A DNA stretch of 64,000 nt, taken from positions 79,384,685-79,448,684 of the forward strand of contig CM061238.1 in assembly GCA_030848705.1 (NCBI GenBank), given 5' to 3'. The stretch's first letter is position 1. Each line of letters begins with the position of its first letter. A program made the translations under genes and the position numbers. The DNA comes from Heracleum sosnowskyi. Its lineage: Eukaryota; Streptophyta; Magnoliopsida; Apiales; Apiaceae. Shown here piece after piece: positions 1 to 9,074 of the stretch. Below the pieces are notes generated by a model. The model searched no databases and had not been told where the DNA came from. It saw nothing but the letters and a program-made list of their open reading frames with translations.

Positions 1-480
1 ATTTGTGCATTTCTTTCCAAATGTCCTCGTGATGCAGTCGAAGAAGAAACTCCATTCCTTGCGCAGAAACGGCCTTTTGAGTTGCCCAATCTTTGTCAAT
101 GGCCCAGAGTAACCAATCTCTCGCATCATTCGTATTAAATCCTCATCACCCATTCCAACAGTGTAAGAAGGATACTCAGGAAACCCCAATGCATCTCGAA
201 TAGTACCAGCAGTAATAACATACTCTGTTTCTTCAAACTCAAAGATTATGGATGGGCTCCCAGTTTCACCACCATCATCATAAACCCCTGTCTCCCAGAA
301 CGCCTTGATTTGTAAACCAGAAAGTTTGGCTGGTTCAACTAAAGCATGCCCAATCGCTGACTGAGCAAGAAACTTTTGAATCATATGAAATGCTTCTGGT
401 GCGTTTGCAGTGTTTAGTGGTGCGGTATAGTTGTTTGGAACGAACTCTAACCCAGACGAAACGAAAGCTGTGGTTGCCAT
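1..480 (-). CDS. ORF3 N-terminal part of alpha-1 (incomplete at window edge)
   Basis: An ATG at 478-480 opens a frame with no stop for all 160 codons to the window edge. The product aligns by eye with the ORF3 start of alpha-4 (50262 onward): both share a segment around IKAFWETG, an acidic stretch ending in FEFEE, and a later LRKEWSFFFDCI motif. This is the large third ORF that follows pol in Sirevirus-type elements; in soybean SIRE1 it has been called env-like. I see no signal peptide or membrane span in this part, so an envelope role is not supported here. Function unknown. Unlike alpha-4, the start region has no frameshift. Confidence 0.8.
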   Translation of the reverse strand, partial: MATTAFVSSGLEFVPNNYTAPLNTANAPEAFHMIQKFLAQSAIGHALVEPAKLSGLQIKAFWETGVYDDGGETGSPSIIFEFEETEYVITAGTIRDALGFPEYPSYTVGMGDEDLIRMMREIGYSGPLTKIGQLKRPFLRKEWSFFFDCITRTFGKKCTN

Positions 481-838
481 TAGAAGATTTTGAAGAAAGA
501 ACAAGTAATTGACGCGAAAGCTTAACAGAGTTTATGTGTAGAAAGGTGTTTGTGACTATGTGTGTGTGATAATAGATGTGTATGAGTAAGATGTGAAAAG
601 TTTAACTGAAGATGTGTGTATTGTATTTAAAAGAAAATTAAAGATTAAAAACTGAAGAGTTGTTAATCATCAATACACAACTGTCTTACTCCTGTAATCA
701 TGTGAATGGGACACATGTCAAGCGTGCATACGCTGACAGCATATAATTGGCAGTTTCCAATACGCATGCGCAGTAAAAACAGCAATAATTACCGCCTGGT
801 ACACTTTTCTATGCAATTAACCTCTCTCCTCTGTTTAA
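481..838. other. Leader of alpha-1 ORF3, no gene
   Basis: Non-coding A+T-rich sequence just upstream of ORF3 on the minus strand. It aligns with 49950-50261 of alpha-4, including the shared stretch TACTGCGCATGCGT. No convincing ORF. It ends at the first copy of a 10-bp direct repeat (829-838). Confidence 0.6.
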
Positions 839-1091
839 AATATTCTTGAACAACTTTCCAATCTACACGGCAGACGAGGAGACACCTGATATCACATAAG
901 ACACTCATAATTTCCGCTTATTGGCCAAAAAAAAAAATCAATAATAATAAAATTATCAATTTTAATATCTCGGAAACATAATATCGAAGTAGCTCAACAG
1001 TCAGAAGAATAATGACTGTCTTGGAACTCCGCACTTTACTGTTCCCAGAGCTTCGAGCCACGCAAAACCTTTCAGTTGCCCTGTTGGATGC

Positions 1092-1098
1092 TATAAAA
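1092..1098 (+). promoter_or_regulatory. TATA box of the antisense cassette gene
   Basis: TATAAAA in the context GCTATAAAAGC lies 55 bp before the ATG at 1153, a usual plant spacing that leaves room for a start site near 1120-1130 and a short leader. The match to the plant TATA consensus is strong; use is inferred only. Confidence 0.5.
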
Positions 1099-1152
1099 GC
1101 TGGAGCATTGTAACAACAGGCAATTCATACATTAAAAAATACCATACATCAA

Positions 1153-1551
1153 ATGGCAGGAACCTTTGAATTCATGGATGTAGAATCATTCTTGAACATG
1201 AACTGGCGTCAACAAGCAAACTATATCATCGATGAGTTTCTTGTTTTGTCATTTCTGAATGATGAAGGGCTTATCGCTGATGATGAAATAGCGGAAGGAC
1301 CTATCTCCAATCCCTATGTGCACATCATCCGTCCTGGACCATATGATGTGCCCATCCTTGCAGATGATGAGGCGGTGGAGATTTGTATGATGCTCTTCTA
1401 TCAGAGCTACTTGAAGGGTTCGAAAAAGAATTTCTTCTTGGAATCCTGCAAGCTGCAAACCAGAAAGAGAGTTCGAGAGGATGATGATGATGATTCAACA
1501 TCAGGGGGTTGTCAAGCCTTGGAAATCCCAGATGGTATAATGATCAGATAA
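1153..1551 (+). CDS. Small acidic protein of 132 aa, antisense to alpha-1
   Basis: The ORF starts MAGTFEFMDVESFLNMNW and stops at 1549-1551. I do not recognise the family. The protein is acidic, has an N-terminal part rich in F, L, N and D, a central segment with several prolines, then a basic patch KTRKRVRE-like (residues about 104-110) followed by a run of five aspartates, which could be a nuclear localisation signal next to an acidic tail. There is no signal peptide or membrane span. It lies between a TATA box and an AATAAA on the strand opposite to gag and pol, inside a segment absent from alpha-4. It may be a captured cellular gene or an accessory gene; chance antisense coding is the alternative. 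Confidence 0.5.
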   Translation: MAGTFEFMDVESFLNMNWRQQANYIIDEFLVLSFLNDEGLIADDEIAEGPISNPYVHIIRPGPYDVPILADDEAVEICMMLFYQSYLKGSKKNFFLESCKLQTRKRVREDDDDDSTSGGCQALEIPDGIMIR

Positions 1552-1609
1552 CCGAACAAGTAGCTAGATAAGATTATGAAATTTTCTGAATGTAACCAAA
1601 GTTTGAATC

Positions 1610-1615
1610 AATAAA
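1610..1615 (+). terminator. Polyadenylation signal after the antisense ORF
   Basis: AATAAA, 58 bp past the stop codon at 1551 and followed by an A-rich stretch. Position fits a plant near-upstream element; use is inferred. Confidence 0.4.
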
Positions 1616-1767
1616 AAAAATCATTGTTTTGCTTTACATATCAGTATCTCATAGTAATTGTAAAGTGAAAGAAATGATATCACTTTAAACAGTAAACTAA
1701 CATACTCATCAGCACTACTAATCACCATCAGGACTTATCAAACACACTCTTTCTTTTCTCTGTTTAA

Positions 1768-2812
1768 GGCAAAATAGATCCTTTACCAATCATACTTTTT
1801 CGAAAAACAAATGTCTAATCTCAAAATTATAAAATGTCTGAAACAAAGAAATTATTTTAACCATCAGAGATTAAAACAAAGTTACCTCGGCATATTTCAC
1901 ACAATACATCAGTGTTTACCATTTGTCCTTCTTTGTCAATAAACTCTTTTCTCAAACTGTACAGGTGTGAAAATATGTGTGTGTAATAGCAGAGTTTACC
2001 GAAATCAATATTTAGATCATCTCAAAGTGCATAAAATCCACAAACTAAAGTAGTAAAAACTGGTTGCCTAAACTCTCATGTATAACATAAAATCTGAATT
2101 TATATCTAAACTCTGTATACTGATATCCTTTCATTTGGATATGTCTTTTATTTTTCACCCCCTTTCTTTATTATTATTTTTTTTTTTTATTTTTTTATTT
2201 TTTTTTTTATTTTTCCAGTAATCAGTGGTTGGCACTAGTCACCAAAAATCAAAGATTTTAGCCCTTATTTCATACAATAAGTTCCTGGATCTTCCTAGGC
2301 ACAACATGATCTCAAAGGAATTTGTGCTCTGTTTGGCATCTTTTGATTTGAGGGTGAATTTTTGTCAGTTAAGAATCAGAGTTTAGACTTTTCATCAGTA
2401 GATATAATTAACTTATGAGAGAAAATGCAAACAGCTAATACAGACTCAGTGTATAGGATCAATAAACTAAGAGATGGTATAAATACAGAGACAGTATCAT
2501 GCTGTGTTAACTTACTGCACATGTTTGAGATCAGAATCTATACAACTCTTAAGGATTCATAATTATTTACTGAGAATTATACTTCATACAAATTTCTTCA
2601 TTGGTCCATATGTTTCAGACAAAATTACAATCAGAGTATAGCATTAAACTGTAACAATCAGAGTATGATCAATATTTTATGACTAACAGAGTTTATCATC
2701 AGAGTTTAACCGACAGAGTTTATGACACTGGTACTCATAACAGTTAATACATGCAAGGAATCATGAGCATTAAAAATCAAACATGTATAGATTTTGAGTC
2801 TAACCCGTTTCT
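1768..2812. other. Spacer downstream of alpha-1 pol, no gene
   Basis: Non-coding spacer between pol and ORF3. It contains a long T-rich low-complexity run at about 2165-2215 and several CAGAGTTT-like copies of the alpha motif (for example 2690-2725). It aligns over much of its length with 48960-49900 of alpha-4. No supported ORF. Confidence 0.6.
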
Positions 2813-5800
2813 CTAGTCAGAACCAGAGATCATTCCAAGTTCATTTACCAATCTTGTAAAAGTAGCTTCACTCAAAGGTTTGGTGAAGATATCTGCAAGT
2901 TGTTGGTCTGTAGACACAAAATGAAGCTCAATGTCCCCTTCTTCCACATGTTCTCTGATAAAATGATACCTTATGCTGATGTGCTTGGTCATGGAGTGCT
3001 GTACTGGATTTCCTGTCATAGCAATAGCACTTTGGTTATCACAGAAAATAGGTATTTTAGAGTACCTTAACCCATAATCCAGCAATTGATTCTTCATCCA
3101 TAAAATCTGTGCACAACAGCTACCAGCTGCTATATACTCTGCTTCAGCTGTGGATGTGGAAATCGACTTTTGTTTCTTGCTGTACCAAGAAACTAATCTG
3201 TCACCTAAAAATTGACAGCTTCCACTTGTACTTTTTCTGTCTATCTTACAGCCTGCAAAATCTGCATCAGAGTAACCAATTAGCTTAAACTCTGATTCTC
3301 TAGGATACCACAAACCCAAGGTTATGGTTCCTTTGAGATATTTGAAGATCCTTTTTACAGCTGTTAGATGAGGCTCTCTTGGATCGGCTTGAAATCTTGC
3401 ACAAAGACATGTTGCATACATGATATCAGGTCTACTTGCAGTAAGATACAGTAATGACCCTATCATTCCTCTGTAGTTTGTCATATCTACTGAGGCTCCT
3501 GTGTCTTTGTCTAGCTTTGTTGCTGTAGCCATGGGAGTTGTAGCAGATGAACTATCAAGCATACCAAATTTCTTGAGAAGATTTCTGGTATATTTTGCTT
3601 GATTGATAAAAATACCATCATCTGTTTGCTTGACCTGTAAGCCTAGAAAATAACTAAGCTCTCCCATCATGCTCATTTGATACCTGGATTGCATAAGCTT
3701 TGCAAACTTCTTACAGAGTTTGTCATTAGTAGATCCAAAAATAATATCATCTACATAAATTTGAACTAAAAGCAAATCATCACCAGAATTGAAATAAAAC
3801 AAAGTTTTATCAATTGTACCTCTTGTGAACCCACTTTCTAAAAGAAATTGAGCAAAGGTTTCATACCATGCTCTTGGTGCTTGCTTTAGTCCATATAATG
3901 CCTTGTCAAGCCTGTAGACATAATCTGGATGCTTGGGATCTACAAATCCTGGTGGTTGTTCAACAAATACTTCTTCTTCAAGCTTCCCATTGAGAAAAGC
4001 ACTTTTTACATCCATCTGAAAGACTTTAAACTTCTTGTGTGCAGCATAGGCCAAAAAGATTCTTATGGCCTCCAATCTTGCAACTGGAGCAAAGGTTTCA
4101 TCATAGTCAATTCCTTCCTGTAGTGAATATCCTTTTGCCACAAGTCTAGCCTTGTTTCTTGTAATCACACCTTCACTGTCAGTCTTGTTTCTGAAAACCC
4201 ACTTTGTACCTACAATTGATCTATTCTTTGGTCTAGGTACAAGTGTCCAGACTTCATTTCTTTCAAATTCATTTAACTCTTCTTGCATTGCTGTAATACA
4301 ATTAGCATCTTGAAGAGCTTCCTCCACTTTCTTTGGTTCTGTTTGAGACAAGAAAGCATGATACAGACACTCATTATTTGTTGCACTTCTAGTTCTCACA
4401 CTAGCATCAGGATCTCCAATTATGAGATCAGGTGTGTGTGCCTGTGTCCACCTTCTTGCTGTTGGTAAGTGGTTTCTTGCATCATTATTGGATCCTCCCC
4501 CTTGATCCATGCTTTCCTGATTCATATGTTGACTTTCTGCAGCATCTGAGGCTCCCCCTGAATTGGATGGCTCAGAGTTTGAACTGTCAGAGTTTGAATC
4601 AGTTTCCTCAACTGACTCACTTGCTGTGTCTTGTTGAGCTTCTTCACGCTCCCCCTCAACTGGTTCTCTATTTTGTTCAATTTGAGAATTTCCAGTTTCT
4701 CCAGTATTTACCAGTAGAGGTTCAGAGTATGCTTCGTCAGAGTTTGTCAACCCTGTTTCATCAGAGTTTATATCATCAGAAAATAGATCTTCATTTTCAA
4801 AACGTAGTTGATCATATCCATCCTTGTCTTCAAGTCCAATTATTTTCTTGTCATCAAATGACACATGTATGGATTCCATGATCACCTTAGTTCTTAGATT
4901 GTAAACTCTGAATGCTTTTGTTGACAATGGATAACCAACAAAGATTCCTTCATCAGCTTTGAACTCAAACTTTGTCAACTGTTCAGGATGAGTCTTCAAC
5001 ACAAAGCATTTGCATCCAAATACATGAAAATATTTCAAATTTGGCTTCTTATTTTTCACCATCTCATATGGTGTTTTCCCATGCTTGTTGATCAATGTTG
5101 CATTTTGAGTAAAACAAGCAGTTTGAACAGCTTCTGCCCAGAAGTATGTTGGTAATTTTGCTTCATCAAGCATAGTTCTGGCTGCTTCAATTAAAGTTCT
5201 GTTCTTCCTTTCAACTACACCATTTTGCTGTGGAGTTCCAGGTGCAGAAAATTCTTGTTTCACTCCTCTTTCCTTGCAGAAAGCTTCCAAGATTGAGTTT
5301 CTGAATTCAGTTCCATTATCACTCCTTATAATTTTGACTTTGTGCTTTGATCCTTTGTCCAGTAAATTTACATGATCCATCAGAGTTTGAGCAGTTTCAT
5401 CCTTCTTTGACAAGAAATACACCCATGTATATCTAGTATATTCATCAACAATTACTAGAGCATATTTCTTTCTGCCCATGGACATCACATTCACTGGTCC
5501 AAAGAGATCAACATGTAGAAGATGATAAGGTTCCACTACTGAAGATTCAGATTTGCTCTTGAAAGATGACTTCCTTTGCTTGGATTTTTGACAAGAATCA
5601 CATAAGCCATCTAGGCTGAGTATAGATTTTGGAAGTCCCCTTACAAGATCCTTTCTTATTAGCTCATTGATGTTGTTCAAATTGAGATGAGAGAGCTTCT
5701 TGTGCCAATTCCAACTCTCTTCATTTGACATTCTTGCAGTCAGACACACTGTTCTTCCATCAGAGTTTGTTACCAAACTTGCTTCATAAATGTTGTTGCG

Positions 5801-6121
5801 CCTATGTCCAACTAGAACAACTTTTCCAGTAGATTTACTGATAACTTCACAGTATTCACTATGAAAATCTACATGGTTTCCTCTGTCACAGATTTGACTC
5901 ACAGATAGCAGATTATGCTTGAGTCCTGAGACTAGAGCTACATTTGTGATGATGACACTTCCAAGATTGATATTGCCATATCCCAGAGTGTGTCCTATGT
6001 TGCCATCTCTATAGGAAACTTTTGGGCCAGCCTTCTCCTTAAAGTCTGATAGCAGGGCTTTATTTCCAGTCATATGTCCTGAGCATCCACTGTCCAAGAT
6101 AAGTGTGCTCTCTATCATACC
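2813..6121 (-). CDS. pol: Pol polyprotein of alpha-1 (protease, integrase, reverse transcriptase, RNase H)
   Basis: Fully open from the predicted 3' splice junction at 6121 to the stop at 2813, about 1,100 residues. Counting from an in-frame TTG at 6127, the order is protease with a DSG active site (residues 12-14); the H-H-C-C zinc motif with GLCDSC near 174-179; integrase core with the triad D207, D270 and E306, the last two 35 residues apart; a Ser/Asp-rich hinge (about 445-560); reverse transcriptase with YVDD at 791-794; and RNase H with the YSDAD, AEAE and FCDN acidic motifs. No key residue is missing. There is no ATG suited to independent translation; the frame is +1 relative to gag and would be fused to gag by removing 7226-6122. 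Confidence 0.92.
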   Translation of the reverse strand, partial: GMIESTLILDSGCSGHMTGNKALLSDFKEKAGPKVSYRDGNIGHTLGYGNINLGSVIITNVALVSGLKHNLLSVSQICDRGNHVDFHSEYCEVISKSTGKVVLVGHRRNNIYEASLVTNSDGRTVCLTARMSNEESWNWHKKLSHLNLNNINELIRKDLVRGLPKSILSLDGLCDSCQKSKQRKSSFKSKSESSVVEPYHLLHVDLFGPVNVMSMGRKKYALVIVDEYTRYTWVYFLSKKDETAQTLMDHVNLLDKGSKHKVKIIRSDNGTEFRNSILEAFCKERGVKQEFSAPGTPQQNGVVERKNRTLIEAARTMLDEAKLPTYFWAEAVQTACFTQNATLINKHGKTPYEMVKNKKPNLKYFHVFGCKCFVLKTHPEQLTKFEFKADEGIFVGYPLSTKAFRVYNLRTKVIMESIHVSFDDKKIIGLEDKDGYDQLRFENEDLFSDDINSDETGLTNSDEAYSEPLLVNTGETGNSQIEQNREPVEGEREEAQQDTASESVEETDSNSDSSNSEPSNSGGASDAAESQHMNQESMDQGGGSNNDARNHLPTARRWTQAHTPDLIIGDPDASVRTRSATNNECLYHAFLSQTEPKKVEEALQDANCITAMQEELNEFERNEVWTLVPRPKNRSIVGTKWVFRNKTDSEGVITRNKARLVAKGYSLQEGIDYDETFAPVARLEAIRIFLAYAAHKKFKVFQMDVKSAFLNGKLEEEVFVEQPPGFVDPKHPDYVYRLDKALYGLKQAPRAWYETFAQFLLESGFTRGTIDKTLFYFNSGDDLLLVQIYVDDIIFGSTNDKLCKKFAKLMQSRYQMSMMGELSYFLGLQVKQTDDGIFINQAKYTRNLLKKFGMLDSSSATTPMATATKLDKDTGASVDMTNYRGMIGSLLYLTASRPDIMYATCLCARFQADPREPHLTAVKRIFKYLKGTITLGLWYPRESEFKLIGYSDADFAGCKIDRKSTSGSCQFLGDRLVSWYSKKQKSISTSTAEAEYIAAGSCCAQILWMKNQLLDYGLRYSKIPIFCDNQSAIAMTGNPVQHSMTKHISIRYHFIREHVEEGDIELHFVSTDQQLADIFTKPLSEATFTRLVNELGMISGSD

Positions 6122-7226
6122 CTGCAATTACAAACAAATACTAAGTATTAGTTTTAAGGACCCAGACTTGCTTGGATCCTTTGTCTTTCTTAACAGTGTT
6201 AGCTTTTGCAGCGGAATTACTATCAACAGAGTTTAAGCTAACATTGTCAGACTTTACACTTGCAGAGTTTGCTTTAACCCACTTCAGATTGGGTTTTAGC
6301 TCATAATAGTTATGATAAATAGCATGATAACTCTTGCAAGTATAAATGGAATGCCAAGTGCTCCCACAGTGTGTGCATAAAGTTTGTGGTTTAACCCTTA
6401 CATAATCATTCTTTACTCCTGATGTAGAAGATAAAGAATTAATATGTTTGTTCTTAGTGCAAAATCTAGCAAGATGATTAGAACTACCACAATTATAACA
6501 TGTTTTCCTTGGAGCAGCACCAGTAGGCAAATGATTATTTCTATTATTTATGCCTATCTTTCCATTCCTATTCTTCTTGGACCCTTTTGGTTTCATGGCA
6601 GATTTAATCTCTTTCAGCTTATGATTAAACTGTTTCCCTGTCATCAAACCAACATTAACCTGTTTTTCACAAGTTTTTACTGGCTTTCTAACTGCTTCTT
6701 TTTCCATAAGTTTTTCTGTTATAATATTTTCCTGTTTTTCACAGGCTTCATCTGATTCCATATCAGCTTCTCTTATTACAACAGATTTTAACTTATTGGT
6801 TTCTGGAACAAATTTCACAGGTTTAAGTTGTGGTTTTACCTTAACCTTGTCTTTAAACCTAAGTTCATCATTTTCACAATAACCTAAACCTACAGAATCA
6901 GTCTGAAACACTTGATGAGTGTCTCTTCCAGAATCTGTCCAAGTCTTGATTATTTTTCTTTCCTTTTCTAAATCAGATTCTAGTTGCCTATATCTTTTAA
7001 GCAACTCCTGTTCAACATAAACAGCATCATCTCTTTCTTTTTGAATCTGCTTCATACTTTCAAGTTCTCCTTCAAGAAACTTGTTTCTATCTTTAAGACT
7101 AAGATTCTCAGCTTTAATTCTCTCATTCTCTAAGGTCTGATCCCTATAGCTAACATGAACACTTTTCAGATATACTCTTAACTCAGATATATTATCAGTA
7201 TCATAAGCATAAGTAGTTAGGGGTAC
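6122..7226 (-). other. Candidate gag-pol intron of alpha-1 (1,105 nt)
   Basis: On the minus strand the donor is AATAAG|GTACCC (GT at 7226-7225) and the acceptor is GTAATTGCAG|GG (AG at 6123-6122), 19 nt past the gag stop. The donor is in phase 0 of gag. The length is 1 modulo 3, exactly what is needed to bring the +1-shifted pol into frame. Alpha-4 lacks this interval with the same exon ends. The interval encodes the gag coiled coil, two CCHC motifs and the conserved C-terminal tail. Splicing is inferred, not observed. Confidence 0.65.
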
Positions 7227-8466
7227 CTTATTTTCAGATGATTCAGTCTCATCTCTGACAGTTGCCATAAGAGCATAATTTTCTCCATCATCAGAGTCTG
7301 AAGTATCTGCCCAGTCTTTGCCTTTAGAGATGAGTGCTCTCTCAGATTTGCCTTTCTTGCACTCTGGGGCATAATGACCCATCTCTTTGCACTTGTAGCA
7401 CTGGATCTCAGATTTGTCCTTCTTTCCAGACTTGGTATCCCTTCCATCAGATTTTCTGAAATTCTTCTTCTCAGAATTTGAATCTCTCCTTGAGAATCTC
7501 TTTCCCTTCTTGAAGTTCTTGAACCCCATCTTCTTGAAGGTCTTCACCATCAATGCAGCCATTTGCATCATCTGTTCTTCATCATCATCAGAGTCAGAAG
7601 CTTCACCAGAGTTTGAGTCATCATCAGAATTTGATGACTCACTTTCAGATTTAATGACTAAAGCCTTTCCCTTGGCTTTCTTCCTTGATGATTCCTTCTT
7701 AATGGGCTTCTCCTCGACTTTGAGAGCAACAGATTTTGTCTTTTTACTCAATCTTCTATTCCTTTGTTCTATCTCCAGTTCATGAGTTTTCAATAACCCA
7801 TAGATTTCATCAAGATCTGTATCAGCAAGCTCATAATTATCTCTTATTGTGGTTGTCTTTAAATCCCACTTTTCAGGTAGAGATAACAGAAACTTGAGAT
7901 TAGACTCTTCAAGCTCATATTCTTTATTAACCAGAGACAGATCATTCAACAGTTTACAAAATCTGTCATAAGTCTCATTCAAGGTTTCATTAGGTCTTGA
8001 ATCAAAGTGCTCATACTCCTGTGTGAGTATTGTCTTTCTGTTCTTCTTGATAGCACCTGTTCCCTGGCATCTGACTTCTAAAGCATCCCATATCTCTTTG
8101 GCAGTCTTGCAGCCAATTACTCTGTTAGACATAACATTATCTAAAGCACTGTGGAGAAGATGTCTAACCTTTGCATCTTTTGCAATTGATGAGATGTCCT
8201 CAGGAGTCATATCTTTCTTTTCCTTTGGAACAGTCTTTTGTTCTTGTCCATCAACAACAGGGGACAATTTAGTTGGCATATGAGGACCATCATAAATTCT
8301 GTCAAGGTATTCTGGATCTGTAGCCTCCAGAAACATGGTCATCTTAACCTTCCAAATCGGATACTCTACTGGCCTGAGAATTGGAACCCTGATTGTTTCA
8401 TATCGACTCACAGAGTTGGGCTTAACCTGTTCAGCCTTAGGAGCAGTTTGATTTTTCTTCAGACAT
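6141..8466 (-). pseudogene. gag: Gag of alpha-1, one-base frameshift near the start
   Basis: The ATG at 8466 matches the intact start in alpha-2, but a run of five A (four in alpha-2) shifts the frame within the first five codons; the rest, to the stop at 6141, is open for about 750 residues. Order: copia-type gag domain (UBN2-like, with YPIWKVKM near the start), basic linker, Ser/Asp/Glu-rich linker, an intact first knuckle CYKCKEMGHYAPEC, a strong coiled coil, a basic region, then two more CCHC motifs (CYNCGSSNHLARFC and CTHCGSTWHSIYTC) and a tail ending near VWVLKTNT. Gag packages the RNA genome in cytoplasmic particles. Without the first codons, translation would have to start inside the domain. 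Confidence 0.85.
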
Positions 8467-8515
8467 GATTAATACTGTGTTTGAATCGTAAAACTGTATA
8501 TATTAAACAGCCTTG

Positions 8516-8527
8516 GCTTTGATACCA
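8516..8527 (-). other. Primer binding site of alpha-1
   Basis: TGGTATCAAAGC, two bases inside the 5' LTR, complementary to the 3' end of plant initiator methionine tRNA apart from an A where TGGTATCAGAGC has G. The same variant is found in the beta element at 20306-20317. Confidence 0.8.
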
Positions 8528-8529
8528 AT

Positions 8530-9074
8530 TGTTAGGCCGAATACACAATATATAATCAAGTATGTATGAGAATAACAATTAAGAACACAGGTTTGTAAAT
8601 CAACAAACTGAATTATATTAAATAATTCTCTCTTAGTGATGTTAATGAATCACAAAGAGCTACTAGGTTACAAGAATAATATATTCAATGTTCGCGTCCC
8701 TTCTAGGGATAACCTATCTGTGTTTATATAGTACACAGTTACATACAATCCTTATCTAATTGATACTCCTAAAAATTAGCTATACAATTGATATCAATTA
8801 AGGATTGCTTCAGTCTTCTGTCCAGTCTCCTTAGCTGTATCAATATATTCTGCTTCTTTCCATCTTCAGAATATATTGCTTCTAGAATCTTTATCTTTGC
8901 ACCGACAGCTAAGTCAACTTTCATCCTGTCAGACTTTACCAAACTCTGACTGGCTTCCTTTAAACTCTTCACCCTGTCAGACTTTAAATAAACTCTGACC
9001 GGCTTCCGATAAACTCTGATCAGTACCTGTTGCTTAAACAACTGATAAACAAACATCAGCAATTATATCTAACA
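8530..9074 (-). repeat. 5' LTR of alpha-1 (545 bp)
   Basis: Reads TGTTAGATATAATT... to ...GGCCTAACA on the minus strand, with TG/CA ends. A TATA-like TATATAA lies in the part matching the alpha-4 LTR. Several CAGAGTTT copies lie in the first third (U3). Same family as 10954-11500, 22172-22686, 43805-44322 and 53928-54445. Its 3' partner lies outside the window. Confidence 0.92.

Larger units (their letters stand above)
839..1757 (+). other. Inserted gene-like cassette in alpha-1 spacer, flanked by 10-bp direct repeats
   Basis: This segment of about 919 bp has no counterpart in the matching spacer of alpha-4, where the flanking sequences are nearly continuous. It is bracketed by CTCTGTTTAA at 829-838 and 1758-1767, which looks like a target duplication or a recombination junction. 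The segment holds, on the strand opposite to the retrotransposon, a TATA box, a 132-codon ORF and an AATAAA signal in the right order and spacing. I see no terminal inverted repeats, so the mechanism (Mutator-like insertion, template switching or repair filler) is undecided. Confidence 0.55.
1..9074 (-). mobile_element. Sirevirus-type copia element alpha-1, left end beyond window
   Basis: Read on the minus strand the order is 5' LTR, primer site, gag, pol, a spacer, then ORF3, which runs off the left edge. The 3' LTR is therefore not visible. It sits inside the gag of alpha-2: the first five bases after its LTR (CAACA, 9075-9079) are the expected target duplication, but the second copy lies outside the window. 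Pol is fully open. Gag has one extra base near its start. Relative to its relative alpha-4, the spacer between pol and ORF3 carries an extra segment of about 0.9 kb at 839-1757. The AAACTCTG/CAGAGTTT octamer typical of the alpha family is frequent throughout. Confidence 0.9.

Noticed and set aside
4432..4881. 149-codon ORF opposite alpha-1 pol
   Set aside because: Shadow frame of the low-complexity hinge of pol; no independent support.
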